The translations under genes and the position numbers were made by a program. Below the pieces are notes generated by a model, which made no database searches, had not been told where the DNA came from, and saw only the letters and a list, made by a program, of their open reading frames with translations. From Avena insularis (taxonomy: Eukaryota > Streptophyta > Magnoliopsida > Poales > Poaceae), in the NCBI GenBank assembly GCA_023614405.1, contig CM042694.1:477869392-477933391 (forward strand): a DNA stretch of 64,000 nucleotides, in the 5' to 3' direction. The stretch's first letter is position 1; each line of letters opens with the position of its first letter. Positions 43,337-56,633 of the stretch are shown in pieces.

Positions 43337-46051
43337 TTCTTTCTTTGCTTCTTATGCCTAACTTAAAGGCGTTAAAGAAAAGTACTTGTTGGGAGATAAC
43401 CCAAGAGTTTTAGATGAGTCTTGGAAGTTATTACCTCTGTAATAACCTCTCCTTATCCTTTTTATTTGCTTTTTGTGCCAAGAGTAACCTCTAATGAGAG
43501 AGAAGTAATGATTGGGAAAGTTGTTGTCCTGAAACAGATTTTTGTGCTTCACCGTAAAAACAATTGAGAGAGCTCTGTATGTCGGATTGAGCTGTAATGT
43601 TTTGTACTTCTGCCCCATGTTGTTATCTAACTTTCTTTAGTTCAACACTTTTTGATTTGAGCAACAGAAGGTCTTCGAAAAAATTCGTGTTTACCTGCTG
43701 GTCTGTTTTGACAGATTTCTGCCATTTTCTGCATTTGCTTCTTCTTAGTTCCTTCTTGGGTTCTTTTGGGGAATTGAGCTTTTTGAGGGAGGTGCTACAG
43801 TAGCTAGTGTTCTAATGGAAGTTTATTTGGTGTTAGAACTGAACCTTGAGACTTATTTATCTTAAGTGCACTAATGTTGCTAATGAGATTGTGTGAAGTT
43901 TTGTATGAAGGAAAATTTTCAGGTGTATGGAAGGAATGAGTTGAGATGAAGGATGGACTAAAGCTCAAGCTTGGGGATGCCATGCATGTCACCCCAAGAA
44001 ATATCCAAGAAGTACAAGCGTCAAAGCTTGGGGATGCCCAAGGCATTCCCCTTCTTCATCAATAAAAATTCCAGGTTTCTTCCAAACGCTTCATTTTTAT
44101 TGTTTCATGCATAGTTGTGTTTTTCTTGGAGCGTATTCTTTTTCGTTTTTGTTTTGGTTTTTAGTTTGCTTGGTTTGCTTAGTTTTCTGAATAAGTTGGT
44201 TGGACCCCCTCTCTCACACTTAGGTTTGCAAATAGTTTGGTTTGGTTTGGAAAAGAGTAGGAAAGTTCATACTTATGTGGTAAAAAGAGCTCGGTTTTGA
44301 CTGTGGCCTATGCTTTGTCATGCCATGCTTGATATTGTTTTGGCTTTATGCTTAGTATTCTTTGTTGTGGCATGACTTGTTACAAACAATTGAGATTGCT
44401 TAATGTGTCTTGGATGAATCATGCGTTGTTTTAGCATATTAAAGCATAGTATAGTGGTATTCTCCTTTGATGCTTTATTTGGGTTGACTTGGCACATGCT
44501 CACACCATGTTATGACTATCACAAGTCACCATAAGCCTTTATGATCCTTTAGTTTTCAATTTGTAGTATCACTTTATGCTTTGATCAATGATGTTTTGTC
44601 GCTCTGCATGATTATGGCCATTATTGATCTCTTAGTTTGTCGCTCCCAGTCTTTTGCTAGCCTCCACAACCAAGTATGAGTTCCACTCATGCATCCAACT
44701 CCCTAAACCAAGTTATTCCAAAGAGTCCACCATACCTACCTACTAGCTTATGCTATTCCAAGTATATTCATGCTTTTGTTTACCTTCCACTTGTTATGAG
44801 AAAATTAGTGATTAAAGCTCTCACAAACTTGAAGGCACACTTTACTTTACTTTCCCTTAATAAACTTGAACCATTGTGTCGTCTATGTTGCATATGCTTG
44901 CACTTATTTGTTGGGAATTAGCATAACCATGCTTTCATGGGTAACGCTTTCAACATTGCACTTGGTACTTGTACCTAGTTGATATCATGCTCTTTTGTAT
45001 ATGGATGTCGATTGTGAAATGAAAGGGAGCTTGTAAGTCCATGGAGTTATGTATATGTGTTAGAAAGCGCTTTGGTCATTGGTCAATCCATGCTGACATG
45101 GTGGAAACCTGCAGCGTAACCATAACTGTCTATGAAGCATTCTTCTTATAAAAAAAGAGTCCTATATTGAGGGGAAAAAAAGAGAAAAGAAAAAAGAGAT
45201 ACTATGAAAAGAGGAAAGAGAGAAAAAAAAGCACCATATTCCCATGGTAATAAGAAGAATGCTGAGATGCTCGTTGTCTGCTTGCCTTGTCATTTTGATA
45301 TGGGGATTCTTCTGTATCATTGGGCAAGGGGTACCCCGTTGGTGGTTCTCAATGATACACATGTACTTACGATGACAAGAACTTACCGGTGACTAAACAT
45401 GAGTAGCATGAGGAGCGGCCCTCGTATACAAGGGATATGAGATTTCTGACTTATACTTCGTCAAGCATGTACACCATAGTTTGTTCACTTTAACCTTAAT
45501 CACTTCAAGATGCTTATGATAGGGGCAATGAGAGCTGAAAGCTATTAAGTACCATAATTTTTGGAAGCTCTTTATGAGACTTGAATCCCTACTTCCTTTT
45601 ACAAATGGCCTTTCTTCCACCATTATATTGAGTCTCCACCTTCTATCTTTATGCACCTACTTTGAGAGCATAGTGGCCATTATTAGTTCTATGTGCATTG
45701 TCCCAAGACTAGTTGATTGATGCATAACTTGTTATTGCTTGTTTGAAACTATTGTATCTAGTCACTCTTATGAACTTTGAAGGTGTCCTATGCATTTATA
45801 TTTGCTACTCTATTGAGGGACAAGCTGAATACTATTATGCTATGTTTTCTTTATGTGAAACAAACAAACGTCTTGCAAGCATGTTATTCATGAATCTTTT
45901 GTTTGTGCCTTTTCATGTTGCATCATAGTTTCTTTGCTTATTGCTAGAACTTTGTCTTTCATGTTATGATTGAAGTACTATGATCCCATCCTTGAGTGTT
46001 TTGCAAATACTTTGATCAAGTCTTTGATGGTGCATGTCACCTCAAAAGAGT
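43337..46051 (+). other. long non-coding region of element A
   Basis: No protein motif is seen in 2.7 kb. The phrase caagcttggggatgcc occurs twice (near 43970 and 44025). A long purine tract lies at 45169-45233. The region stops abruptly at 46051, where it joins the middle of an LTR. Confidence 0.65.
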
Positions 46052-47244
46052 ACCCGATCAAAAATCCACGAAAGAGTCTATAGCCGCCGTCATCTCCATC
46101 CCTATATCAGGAGGGATCTGAAGCTCTTCCCGGCACCCTGCCGGAGAGGGGAATTCACCCTGGAGGCCTTCTTCATCACCATGCAATCCTCCGGTGTGAT
46201 GCGTGAGTAGTTCATCCTTGGACTACGGATCCATGTAGTAGCTAGTTGGTTGGTTTCTCCTCCTTTGTGCTTTCATGTTTAGATCTTGTGAGCTCTGTTC
46301 ATGATCAAGATCATCTATTTGTAATTCATACGTGTTGTGTTTGCAGGGATCCGATGGATATTGTGATGCTATTTCAGATTGATTATTGATTCTATCATGT
46401 CTTTGTTATTTGAGATCTTGCATGCTTTCCGTTGTTAGTAGCTATCTTGGCCAAGTAGATGCTAGCAACTCCAAGAGTTGGTATTTATGCTCGATAGTGG
46501 GTTCATGCCTCTAGTAATCTAGGGAAGTGATAGAAATCTCTAAGGTACTAGATGTGCTGTTGCTACTAGGGAGAAAACAACAATCCTTTGTTCATAGAAC
46601 AATCGTATTGTTTACTTTACACGCAGTTCGTAAAGCAATAATCTGTTGCTTGCAACTTAATAGTGGAGGGGGTTCGGATGATAACCTAAAGGTGGATTAT
46701 TATTCATAGATGCAGTTGGATGGCGTTCTATGTATTATGTTGTATTGCCCAATCAAGTCTCAGAGGAGTCAAGATGATTAGTATTGCTTTCTCGGTGTTT
46801 GTCAAGTGCCCCGTTGTAATTTGTTCACCCAGCATGTTATCTATCTAAGGAGAGCCACCTCTAGTGAACTATGGATCCCGGTCCTTTTACTTTACATACA
46901 ACCTACAATCTTTTACTGCTTTGTGTTTATTTTCTGCAAACTTTTACTTTTTTCCATTCGATACGTTTAATTCTTTGTTTTCCGCAAAACACGGTGAGAT
47001 TTACAACCTCATCGCAAGTTGGGGACAAAGTGTTGTGGTTGTGTTGTGCAGGTCTCCACGTTGCTACTAGCACCGGTAGTGCGCCCTGCCAAAGCTCAGC
47101 TAGTAACACCTTTGGGGTGTTTCCTTGCTCCTACTGGTTCGATTAAACCTTGGTTTCATAACTCAGGGAAAACTTGCTGCTATATTCATCGTGCCTTCCT
47201 CTTGGGGTTCCCAACGAGCTCTGCGTCGAAAGTCGAGCGCATCA
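46052..47244 (+). repeat. truncated 3' LTR of element A
   Basis: It matches the solo LTR from cccgatcaaaaatcc onward, so about 380 bp of its start are missing. It ends gcgcatca at 47244, where element C sequence begins. Confidence 0.82.
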
Positions 47245-47261
47245 CCCGCACCTGGAATTCT

Positions 47262-47914
47262 TCGGGGCTCAACTCAAGGATCACATAGGAGGAGATCTAC
47301 AATGGCTGATAGTTGCAGATCTCAGAGGCAAGATGGAAGAACCCACTTCGGAGAAGATCCAATTCACCTTGCGAGAGAACAACTAGCTGAATGGATTAGC
47401 TAGGGCTATGCATGAAGCTCTTGCCCGTCTGTGTGGGCAAAACATCAACTTGATTCACGGAACTCGCTTTGCTCACTTCGCAAGGTGTGATTCTATGGGA
47501 ATGCCCTTGGAGATGCCAGGACACCTGGAGTTGAAGCACCAGGTAGACAATCTTGACTTCATGTTGTATGATAGGTAGAAGGAGTTGGACAATGCTCGAT
47601 CCTACGCTAACCACAACCTTGCCATTACCGTCAAGAAGGATCAGACCATCACCCTCCTAGCCAAGGATTGCCAATCACTTCGTTGTCAACGCGACAAGAA
47701 GGATCGCACCATCGATCGTCTTCGCTAGAAGGTGGCCGCTCTTGAGAATACCATCTGTGAACAGGAAATCCAGCTTGAAGCGAAGGAGGAGGAAGGTGAA
47801 GATATCCAGGGAGATCTTTACTCTTACCTCAGTGATGACAACGATTACCTGGAGGATGATGCCATGGAGTTCCACACTGATGATGATGATTCCGACTTCA
47901 TTGATGATGATTAG
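47262..47914 (+). pseudogene. extra reading frame upstream of gag in element C
   Basis: One frame continues across three TAG codons (47384, about 47576 and about 47727). It encodes a helical, charged protein (VKKDQTITLLAKDCQSL, KVAALENTICEQEIQLEAKEEE) and ends in an acidic tail (DDNDYLEDD ... DDDDSDFIDDD). It precedes gag by about 250 bp. I do not recognise it. The conserved single frame suggests a real former gene; the start is unclear because the left side was lost next to element A. Confidence 0.55.
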
Positions 47915-48166
47915 ATGCACTTGATCACTACTGTAGGAATGAGTTGTACCGGTCCCCCTGTATTGTAGTTTCACAGAATGGTTCTTAAAACCATTTGTTT
48001 TCCATTTGTGTGTGGTGTGTGTTTGTATGGTGTGCTTTGAATTAATTAATGAGAGGAAGTTGTTAGTTTGCAAAACCTGAGTCAAACTCAAAGTTTAAAG
48101 CTTTTGAAACAAAACCATGAACCTTAGAAATTTCCCTCTTATCTCATTATCTATCTCAATCTTCTG
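47915..48166 (+). other. spacer between the extra frame and gag of element C
   Basis: No coding signal is seen in about 250 bp. It ends just before the ATG at 48167. Confidence 0.5.
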
Positions 48167-49280
48167 ATGACTCGTGGAAACCCCGGAGGAAGTAGCTCAT
48201 CTCATGACCCAATGCTGCAGATTCTGCAAATGCTAGTTTCTGACCGTGAAGCTAGTAGAGCCGAACGCCAAGCCAACCTAGCCACTCTTCAACAGAGTGC
48301 TTAGATGGCCCACAATAACCAAGGCCATGGAAATCAGGATCACCATGGATCCAAGCTTAAGAACTTTCAGAATACCAACCCACCTATCTTTAATAAGTCT
48401 GAGGATCCCTTAGATGCTGATGACTGGCTGCAAACCATGGAGAACAACTTAGAGGTCGCAGGAGTTGAAGCCAATGAGAAGGTACTGTTTGCCACCCACT
48501 ATCTGGTAGGAGATGCATGAGCCTGGTGGAATAGTAACCATACCATGAATGAAGGTTAGATGATGACTTGAAGCATTCAAGATCAAGTTCAGCCGCACCC
48601 ATGTGCCCCAAGGTTTAGTCACCAGAATAAGAGATGAATTCAGGGAACTGAAGCAAGGAAGGATAATGGTAGTTGAGTACCATGACAAATTTCTGTCCCT
48701 AGCTAGATATGCCCCTGATGAGATTAAGACTAAAGCCAAGAAGAAGGAAAGGTTCCTGAATGGATTGCATGATGAGATGCAGACTATGTTAGTCAACATC
48801 CGTTTTGGAGACCTAGAAGAGCTAGTAGACTCTGCTATCCAGATGGAAGGAAAGATCAACCAAGCCAATGACAACCACAAGCATCGCATGATGCACCAGA
48901 CTGGATCCCACAATACCCAGAAGTATCGCCCCAACCCGTCTACAGGATATGCCCCAAGAAACAACAGACCCCCGATGTCCCATCAAAGCTATCCCAATCG
49001 TAGCGGAGGAAACCTGAAGTCTGGAGGAAACCACAACAACAACAACCCTGGCAACTCCAACAATTTCAACTGTGCACCGCCCAAGTCCAACAACCACAAC
49101 AACAACAACAATACTACCCCAAGGACTGGAAGCAATGTTGTGCCTATTGCAGCCAAAGACAAGTCCCAGATTACTTGCTTTGAAAGTGGAGTCAAGGGTC
49201 ACTACTCCAATGAGTGCCCCAAGAAGCTTGCAGCAGCCACCAATGTGAATGCCCCTGCTCAGCAGCAACGCCATGTTTAG
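48167..49280 (+). pseudogene. Gag of element C
   Basis: ATG 48167 opens a frame with a Retrotrans_gag core (DDWLQTMENNLEV, YHDKFLSLARYAPDEI). Stops: TAG 48302 and TGA 48518, both explained by a lost C (CAG, CGA). A 2-nt loss near 48567 shifts to the frame of 48603-49280. An Asn-rich stretch precedes a zinc knuckle that reads CFESGVKGHYSNEC, with Ser where the second Cys belongs. It ends at a TAG in the same frame as protease. Confidence 0.82.
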
Positions 49281-51140
49281 CTTGGAAGGAGATTTGCCCC
49301 AGGGAATTCGCTCAACCGCAACGGCCGTCTGTTCCACATGAATGCTGAAGAAGCCCAGGAAGCGCCAGATGTCGTGCTAGGTATGTTTTCCGTTAACTCA
49401 GTACTTGCAAGAGTGTTGTTTGATTCTGGAGCATCGCACTCGTTTGTCACAAAAGAATTTGCATGCACTAGTAAGATTCAACCAACAAAATTGAAGCATG
49501 TTATGATAGTTAAAATACCTGGTTCAACCACCAAAGCTAGAAAAATTTGCAAGGCTATACCTATCAGAATCCATGGAATAGATTTTTATGCCAATCTAAT
49601 AGTACTTGGAACCAAAGGTTTGGAAGTAGTACTAGGAATGGGTTGGATGTCGAAACATAAAGGATTGATCGACTATGCCAAGAAAGCCATAACCATGACC
49701 AGTAGCTCTCGAGTATCAGTAGAGCATGTATCTGAAACCTTGCCCCGTCAATTCAAATGTAACAAGAGTCTAGCCCAACCAACCATAGACCAAGTCAGAG
49801 TAGTCTATGAATACCCCGACGTATTCCCAAATGAATTGCCCGGTATGCCCCCAGATCGGGATATCGAGTTCATCATTGAACTAATTCCTGGAACTGGACC
49901 CATAGCTCAGAGACCTTATAGTATGAACCCCTCTGAATTAGTGGAGTTGAAGAAGCAACTTGATGCTATGCTGCAGAAAGGTCTGATTCAACCAAGTGCA
50001 TCGCCATGGAGATCATCTGTTTTGTTTGTGGATAAGAAAGATGGAGGTAACCGTTTGTGCACGGATTACCGTAATCTGAATGATGTCACCATTAAGAACA
50101 AGTACCCATTGCCGAAGATTGAGGATCTGTTTGACCAGTTGACTGGTGCCAGAGTGTTTTCTAAGATTGATCTTAGAATTGGTTATCATCAACTCAAGAT
50201 TCATGCAACGGATATTCCAAAGACCGCCTTTACCACCAGATATGGATTGTATGAGTATACGGTCATGTCTTTTGGATTAACCAATGCCCTCGCTTATTTC
50301 ATGAATCTCATGAATAAGATTTTTATGAACTTTCTGGATAAGTTTGTCGTTGTCTTTATCGATGATATTCTGATCTATTCCAAGTCAGAAGAATACCATG
50401 AGCTACACCTGAGAACCATCCTTGAAACCCTTAGAGAAAATCAGTTGTATTCCAAGTTTAGCAAATGTGAGTTCTGGTTGAAGGAAGTAGGATTCCTCGG
50501 ACATATCGTGTCGGCAGGAGGAGTCGCTGTCGATCCCGCCAACATCAAAGATGTTGAAGAATGGAAAGCCCCAACCACTCAAACCCAAGTCCGTGCATTT
50601 CTCAGATTAGCGGGATATTACCGCAAGTTTGTTGAAGGATTTTCAAGCATCGCAAGACCAATGACCCAACTGTTGAAGAAAGATAAGAAGTTTGAATGGA
50701 CGGACAAATGTGAAGCAAGTTTTCAAGAGCTCAAGAAGAGATTGATTTCAGCCCCAATTCTGATTATGCCAGATATCAAGAAGCCTTTTGATGTGTATTG
50801 TGATGCATCCAAGATTGGTCTCGGATGTGTGTTGATGCAAGAAGGCAAAGTCATAGCATATCTATCGCATGAGCAAAACTACCCTACCCATGACCTTGAA
50901 CTAGCAGTTGTAGTTTTAGCTTTGAAGCCATGGCGTCATTACCTTATGGGTAACCGCTGTGAGATTTATTCGGATCACAAGAGTCCGAAGTATATTTTCA
51001 CCTAGAAGGAGCTGAATATGAGACAAAGGAGATGGATAGAGTTAATCAAGGATTATGACCTTGACATTCACTATCACCCCGGCAAAGCCAATGTGGTAGC
51101 GGATGCTCTTAGAAGATTACCGTGTAGATTAAACACCATG
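49281..51140 (+). pseudogene. protease, reverse transcriptase and RNase H of element C
   Basis: The frame is open except for TAG 51003. The protease site is [13 protein letters not shown] shows [25 protein letters not shown] and catalytic FIDD in [12 protein letters not shown]. RNase H shows [20 protein letters not shown] and NVVADAL, so its acidic residues are kept. The TAG lies between the second and third RNase H motif blocks and would be CAG before a C-to-T change. The frame is continuous with gag through the TAG at 49278. Confidence 0.9.
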
Positions 51141-52479
51141 ATTAAAGAAGCCCAGCCAAGTTTGCATGAAGAGCTGGAGCAGTTTAGAACAGAGCTAGTT
51201 AGCAAAGGATTTTTAGCTAGCATTGAACTTCAACCCACGTTGATCAGTCAGATCAAGGAGGCGCAGAAGGGAAATGCAAGTATCGACGGAATCAAGCGTC
51301 GTATGGGTACAGGAAAGGTACCCAGATTCACTGAAGATGAAGAAGGAGTTTTATGGTACAAAGGACGTATCTGTGCGCCAGCAGATTCCGAGCTGAAGCA
51401 AGTTATCATGCAGGAAGCTCATGATACCCTTTATTCTATCCACCCCGGAGGAAAGAAGATGTATCTGGATTTGAAAGAGCAATTTTGTTGGCACAAGATG
51501 AAGAGAGAAATCGGAAGCTACATAGCCAAGTGTGATATCTGTCAGAGAGTCAAAGCGGAACATCAATGACCCGCAGGACTTTTGCAACCATTGCAGATTC
51601 CGGAATGGAAATGGGATTCTGCTTTATCACCGGTTTGCCTACTTCTAGTAGGGGAAATGACTCTATTTGGGTCATAGTTGATAGACTGTCCAAGGTAGCC
51701 CATTTTATACCTGTCAAGACCACCTACCAGAGTTCGAAGCTAGCAGAGCTATACATTGCTAGAATTGTCAGTTTGCATGGAACCCCTAAGACCATAGTTT
51801 CGGATCGAGGAACCCAATTTACCTCAAGATTTTGGCAGAAAGTCCAAGAAGGATTAGAAACCAAGCTGAATTTTAGCACAGCTTATCACCCGCAGACCGA
51901 TGGACAAACTGAAAGAGTCAACCAAATCTTAGAAGACATGTTGAGAGCTTGTGTGCTAGAATATGGATCAAAATGGGAAGATTATCTGCCTTTCGCAGAA
52001 TTCTCATACAACAGCAGTTATCAAGCCAGTTTGCAAATGGCCCCATTTGAATTTCTATATGGAAGGAAGTGTCGTACCCCCTTAAATTGGTCGCAAGTAG
52101 GAGAGAGTCAGATTTTTGGACCCGACATCCTACGAGAAGCCGAAGAGAAGGTTCACAAAGTCCGTGAACACCTCAAGACCACCCAATCTAGGCAGAAGAG
52201 TTATGCTGACAAGAGACATCGAGACTTGACCTTAAATGTCGGAGATTTTGTGTATCTCAAAGTGTCGCCTTTGAAAGGAATGCAACGTTTTCAACTGAAA
52301 GGAAAGTTACCCCCAGATATATTGGACCCTTCAAGATTTTGAATCGCCGAGGAGAAGTATCTTATCAACTAGAAATGCTAGAGGAGATGTCAGCCATCCA
52401 TGATGTGTTCCATATCTCGTTACTTCGCAAATGCTTAGAAGTTCCAGAGAAGACCAAAGTGTTCAAGAACATTGATCAC
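51141..52479 (+). pseudogene. integrase of element C, up to the D insertion
   Basis: The zinc-binding H, H, C, C residues are seen in QEAHDTL, SIHPGG and CDICQR. A TGA at 51567 (CGA lost) and a frameshift near 51615 hit the start of the catalytic core, and the first Asp motif is destroyed. The second and third residues are in VSDRGTQF and DGQTERVNQ. A 2-nt loss near 52308 shifts the frame again. The C-terminal part (HDVFHISLLRKCLEV) is cut at 52479 by D. Confidence 0.85.
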
Positions 52480-55400
52480 TGTCAACACCCAGATTTTTAA
52501 TCCCAGATGCCTGTTATGCCATACATCGCAATCCCAGGATTACCATTTTTGTGAGACATAACATATTGGATATCACAGTACATCATCCATTACAAACCAT
52601 TATAAGGTCTTACACAAATAAAGGATCTAATGATCCAGTCTTAATACAAACAAGCAGTGGAATAATAAGCGTAGCGGTGGGCTCCATCTTCAGGGTCACA
52701 GGCAATGCTGACAATGGGAGATGATCCTAGTTGTCGTAGACGTCCTGTTGTCCAGCATCCTGATAGTCCTCCTCATAGTCTGGCCACGAGAATCGCCAGG
52801 GACAAAGCCATGACTACTCTTTAAGTACTCCCAAACTATCACTAACAAGTAAGGTAGTTCTTGTAGGAATCTTAAGCTCTAAGTTTATTTGCAAAAAGCC
52901 AGATTTATCTAAACTAAGTTTAGAAGTAAATAAAACTAAGTAAAGGTTCTAAATCACTTAAGTGGGAAACTAGTTTTCATAGTCACAACCCTGTTGTGGT
53001 CAAGTCAAAATCATAGTTCACTTCACAAGTCATTTTGAAAACATCTGACGACGGAACAGTATGGCCACGTGAATTGTCCATGACCGCGGACGCGGCTATT
53101 CGAATAGTTTGACACTCAGCAGAGGTGGTACACTTTCACCACAAAATTTGATACATCCGTCAGGGATAACCCTGAATCATCATACTTAGTATGCGGATAA
53201 TCAATCATAACCTTTCCTTTACACACTCTAGTATAGGCACCTCCCCTATGAGCTTGGCCTCCCAGCCATGGCCATCTAGCATCCTAGGCACTGCATAGGT
53301 GGACATCATCAAGAGGTAGCCTCAGCTCAAACCTCCTCCGCAAGGGAACCCATACTAATGCATATAAACTTCCAGCTAAGCCTTACCCAATTCAGGTATT
53401 GTAGTTGTACGGTAAAATTGGAATGGTATCACATCCGAACCCAACCGTCAGTTTTTATAAAGGGCTAAGGCTCATGCCTCAACATTTTCATCATCAAATC
53501 CATTTGTGTTTCTCAACAGACGTCAAAACATTTCAATAGGATGAAGCATCATTCCAAGGTTTTCATAATCATTTTCACCAAGTATTCCCATCTAAAGTGA
53601 TCAAGTTTTATGCTTAGCACTAGCCACTAAGTTAAGGGTGTTCACTAATGGGGGATGCTAATCTCAATCTCATGCCATAGAATGACATCTAGTCTAGGCC
53701 TAGTTTATACTCTTTATGCTATCTATACTATCTTTCCAAATCCTCACAAGCATTAACTAAAAGTAAAGAACTTTGGTAAAGTAAAAGAGTAAAGCGTGGG
53801 ATGGGTATAAATCAAAAGGGATATAACCAAAGCATGCCTAATGCATCTTACTTAGGTTATCTTGCAATTAGTGATGGCTTGCAAGTATTAGCTTGCCAAT
53901 AATAGCTTGCCTTGATTGGTGAAGTGGTTGAAGTTTTCCTCTTCTTCTTCTTGGTAGAACTCCTCCTCCTCGTAGCTTGCGTCAGTACTATCATCTATAG
54001 ATAAATACAGGATACACAATCACCAAACAATACTTAACTAATTCTATTTAGCACACTAAGGCTCACACCTGATGATCTAGCATCATCACAATCATCACAT
54101 GACATAAAGAACTAGTTTCATTTATTCGAGAAAAGTAATTTCTACTCATTGAAATTAATTAAGATTTAATATTCTCCAATTAAAATATGGGATCATGTGG
54201 ACACATGTCATCACCACATATTCTAATACATGGGAATGTGATTTAAAGTGTTGGTCACATTTTATAAAGTATAAGATTATTATTTAATAGATTTAAAGTG
54301 ACTAGAAATACCCTAATAGCATTCTTTTGGTGCTAGTCCAATTTCACTGCATACAAACCTAGATATTTTTACATATTCAGATAGATATTATCAAATGTGA
54401 TTTTTGAGAGTTGGAATCAACTCAAAAGCTATTATGGTTGATTTTTGAAAAATGTTTGAAGTTGCAAAAGTCTTTGTCATGTTATTTTTACTAAAGATTA
54501 TCTCTATCTCCAAATGATATAAATCTAACGGGCTTGGATAGATAATTTAAATATCTTTCTAAGAAAATTAGAATCATGCATTTGGTTCAGTGAAACTCTC
54601 TGAATTGATTTTTGAATATGTGGATAGAAACTAGTTTAAACTAAAATGGAAAAACAATTATTTGAATTTCTAGGCCAGCGCGGGAAGTTAAACGGGCCGG
54701 CGCAGCGGGCTGCTGACAGATGGGGTCCACCAGTCAATGGGACTAACTACGCGAAACAGTATCGGTGAATCTAGGCCGTGCGATTAGAAGACAGATCAAC
54801 GACTGGGAGTCGTCCTCGACGACGAACTGCTCCGGGAAGGATTTAACCCTAACACGGCAGTGGGGGTCTAGCAGGGCTCACCTGGGCTTCAGCTAGGGTC
54901 GGCGACAGGGGCAATCGACATGGTAGACGACGGCGAGGCGAGACATGGTCACGGCAAGGCTTGGGGTTGTCGAAATCGCTGGCGCCCTACACCTCCAGCA
55001 GCGGTGAGCTTCGGCCAAGTTCCGTCGAGAGAGAGCTCACCTTGCTCCGAGAAGAAGTGGGGGAGGGTCAGTGAGAGGTGGTGAGTGAAATGGTGTGGAG
55101 AATGGAGGCGGGGGTGGTCTCCTTTTATAGTGTGGCGAGGGGACTGAGCGGTGCGGCCACGAGCTCATCGGTGACGAGGCTACAGACGGCTATCGGCATG
55201 GTGGTGGCTAGTGGGTGGTGATGTGCTCCCTGGCGGTTCTTATGGCGTAAAGGCGAGGCGTGGGGCGGTGCGGTTCGGTCTGGAGCTTGCGGTGCTCCAT
55301 GCAGGCGCAGAGGTGTTTGCGGTGGCGTGCGGCAGCTGCGGGTCGCGCGGCAGCGAACGGGGGTGTCTGTTGGGTTGGTGTGATCATGGCGGGCTTAAGC

Positions 55401-56387
55401 ATGCGTGGTGAAGGCAAGGCGCGGTCTAGGCAAGCTGGTCGGGCGCGGCGAGCTGGCGCGCTCTAGACATGGTGCAGAGGCACGGTGCGTGGCGTAGCTA
55501 GGATGGTCCGGGGCTCGGCTGGGGTCGTGGCTTGGACAAGGGGTGGCGGTAGACCGAGGCGTGCTTCCTAGACATCATGGTTGGCTGTGGCGGTGTCTGC
55601 TATGAGGTGGCCGTGGTCGGCCGGCGATGACCACAATCGGGTGGTGCTCCACTATGCAAACGGCAAAGGGGGAACTTGGTCTGGGGCTTGTTTAGACTCA
55701 GGGGAGACAGGGGGTTTAAGGGGGGGACCAAATGGTCGACTAATTACTATGGAAACAGTGAAGTTAGGCCAGAGGTTAATGCATGTAATTTAGGTGTTTG
55801 ATGAAATGGCCGCAAGAAACTTATTTTGGAATTGTTGATTCAAAATTTTTGAGTGATCTTAAGATAATCTTGAGAGTCTATGTTTGCTTGGAGAGGTCAA
55901 AGGGAGTTGATCTGATAGGTTTTTGAAAAAGTGGGATCTTAACATATGAGCTAGATTCAATTTTCAACTATCCTTTAAAATGATTTAAAAGATGTTTTTG
56001 TAAGTTTATAAAGTGGACCTTGATACACTTTTACTTGGTCTAGCAAGGGGTGAAAAGAAATAGAATTATTTCTGTTAGAAATTTTCTTCTAGGAACACAC
56101 AAAGTGACCTAGTGGTGGATTTTGGTCAAAATGACCATTTGCTTATTTAATTCATTCTTGATTTCTTTTTCTTTTGATTTTGTTTGTAATTGGTCTATAT
56201 GATGTAGTATTCATCTTTAAACCATTTCACATCATTTAGAACAATCAAGCATGGCATTTTCAGACCATCACACATTAATGCAAAACTAACCTGCCTTCAT
56301 ATTCATTTTCTTAATAAAAGTTTTTGTTAACCCTAAATTGGGTGATTAGAACTTGATAAGCTTGATTAGAAGTTTTGGGGTGTTACA
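52480..56387 (-). repeat. D: 3.9 kb solo LTR of the element C family
   Basis: The ends are tgtcaacacc and ggggtgttaca, with atcac at 52475-52479 and 56388-56392. On the minus strand its start matches the starts of C's 3' LTR (56634) and of F (59695). No PBS, gag or pol is inside. A TATA box (ctataaaagg on the minus strand, 55121-55130) marks the promoter. Open frames in the GC-rich part (55200-55800) are fortuitous. Confidence 0.85.
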
Positions 56388-56587
56388 ATCACCGAGCCAT
56401 GGATATCAACAAGGATCTAACCTATCGTGAAGTACCCATCCGTATTTTGGAAGAAGCCTTCAAAACCACTAGGACCCGGAGTATCAAGTTTCTCAAAATC
56501 CAATGGAGCAACCATATCAAAGAAGAAGCTACTTGGGGGCAAGAAGATTACATTAGGACTGAGTTTCTAGATCTCTTTAGTTCCTAG
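56388..56587 (+). pseudogene. chromodomain-like C-terminus of element C integrase
   Basis: After the target duplication the integrase frame resumes and ends with TAG 56585. The segment PIRILEEAFKTT ... IKFLKIQWSNH ... EATWGQEDYIRTEFLDLF has the pattern of the chromodomain found in chromoviruses, which steers integration to certain chromatin. Removing D and one copy of atcac joins it in frame to the segment ending at 52479. Confidence 0.8.
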
Positions 56588-56619
56588 TTTTTCTTAAATC
56601 TTAGGACGAGATTTTGTTT

Positions 56620-56631
56620 AAGGAGGGAAGG
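56620..56631 (+). other. polypurine tract of element C
   Basis: aaggagggaagg lies two bases before the 3' LTR start at 56634. Confidence 0.8.
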
Positions 56632-56633
56632 TT

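Larger units (their letters stand above)
40468..47244 (+). mobile_element. element A: Athila-type gag-protease element without RT or integrase
   Basis: Truncated 5' LTR, PBS tggcaccgttgcc (tRNA-Asp type usual in Athila), a gag-protease frame, 2.7 kb without genes, truncated 3' LTR ending gcgcatca. No RT, RNase H or integrase is present, so it is non-autonomous. It resembles the Triticeae Sabrina/WHAM group from memory; the name is unverified. Confidence 0.78.

Noticed and set aside
55208..55793. Several overlapping frames in D
   Set aside because: GC-rich LTR sequence with frames on both strands and no motif.
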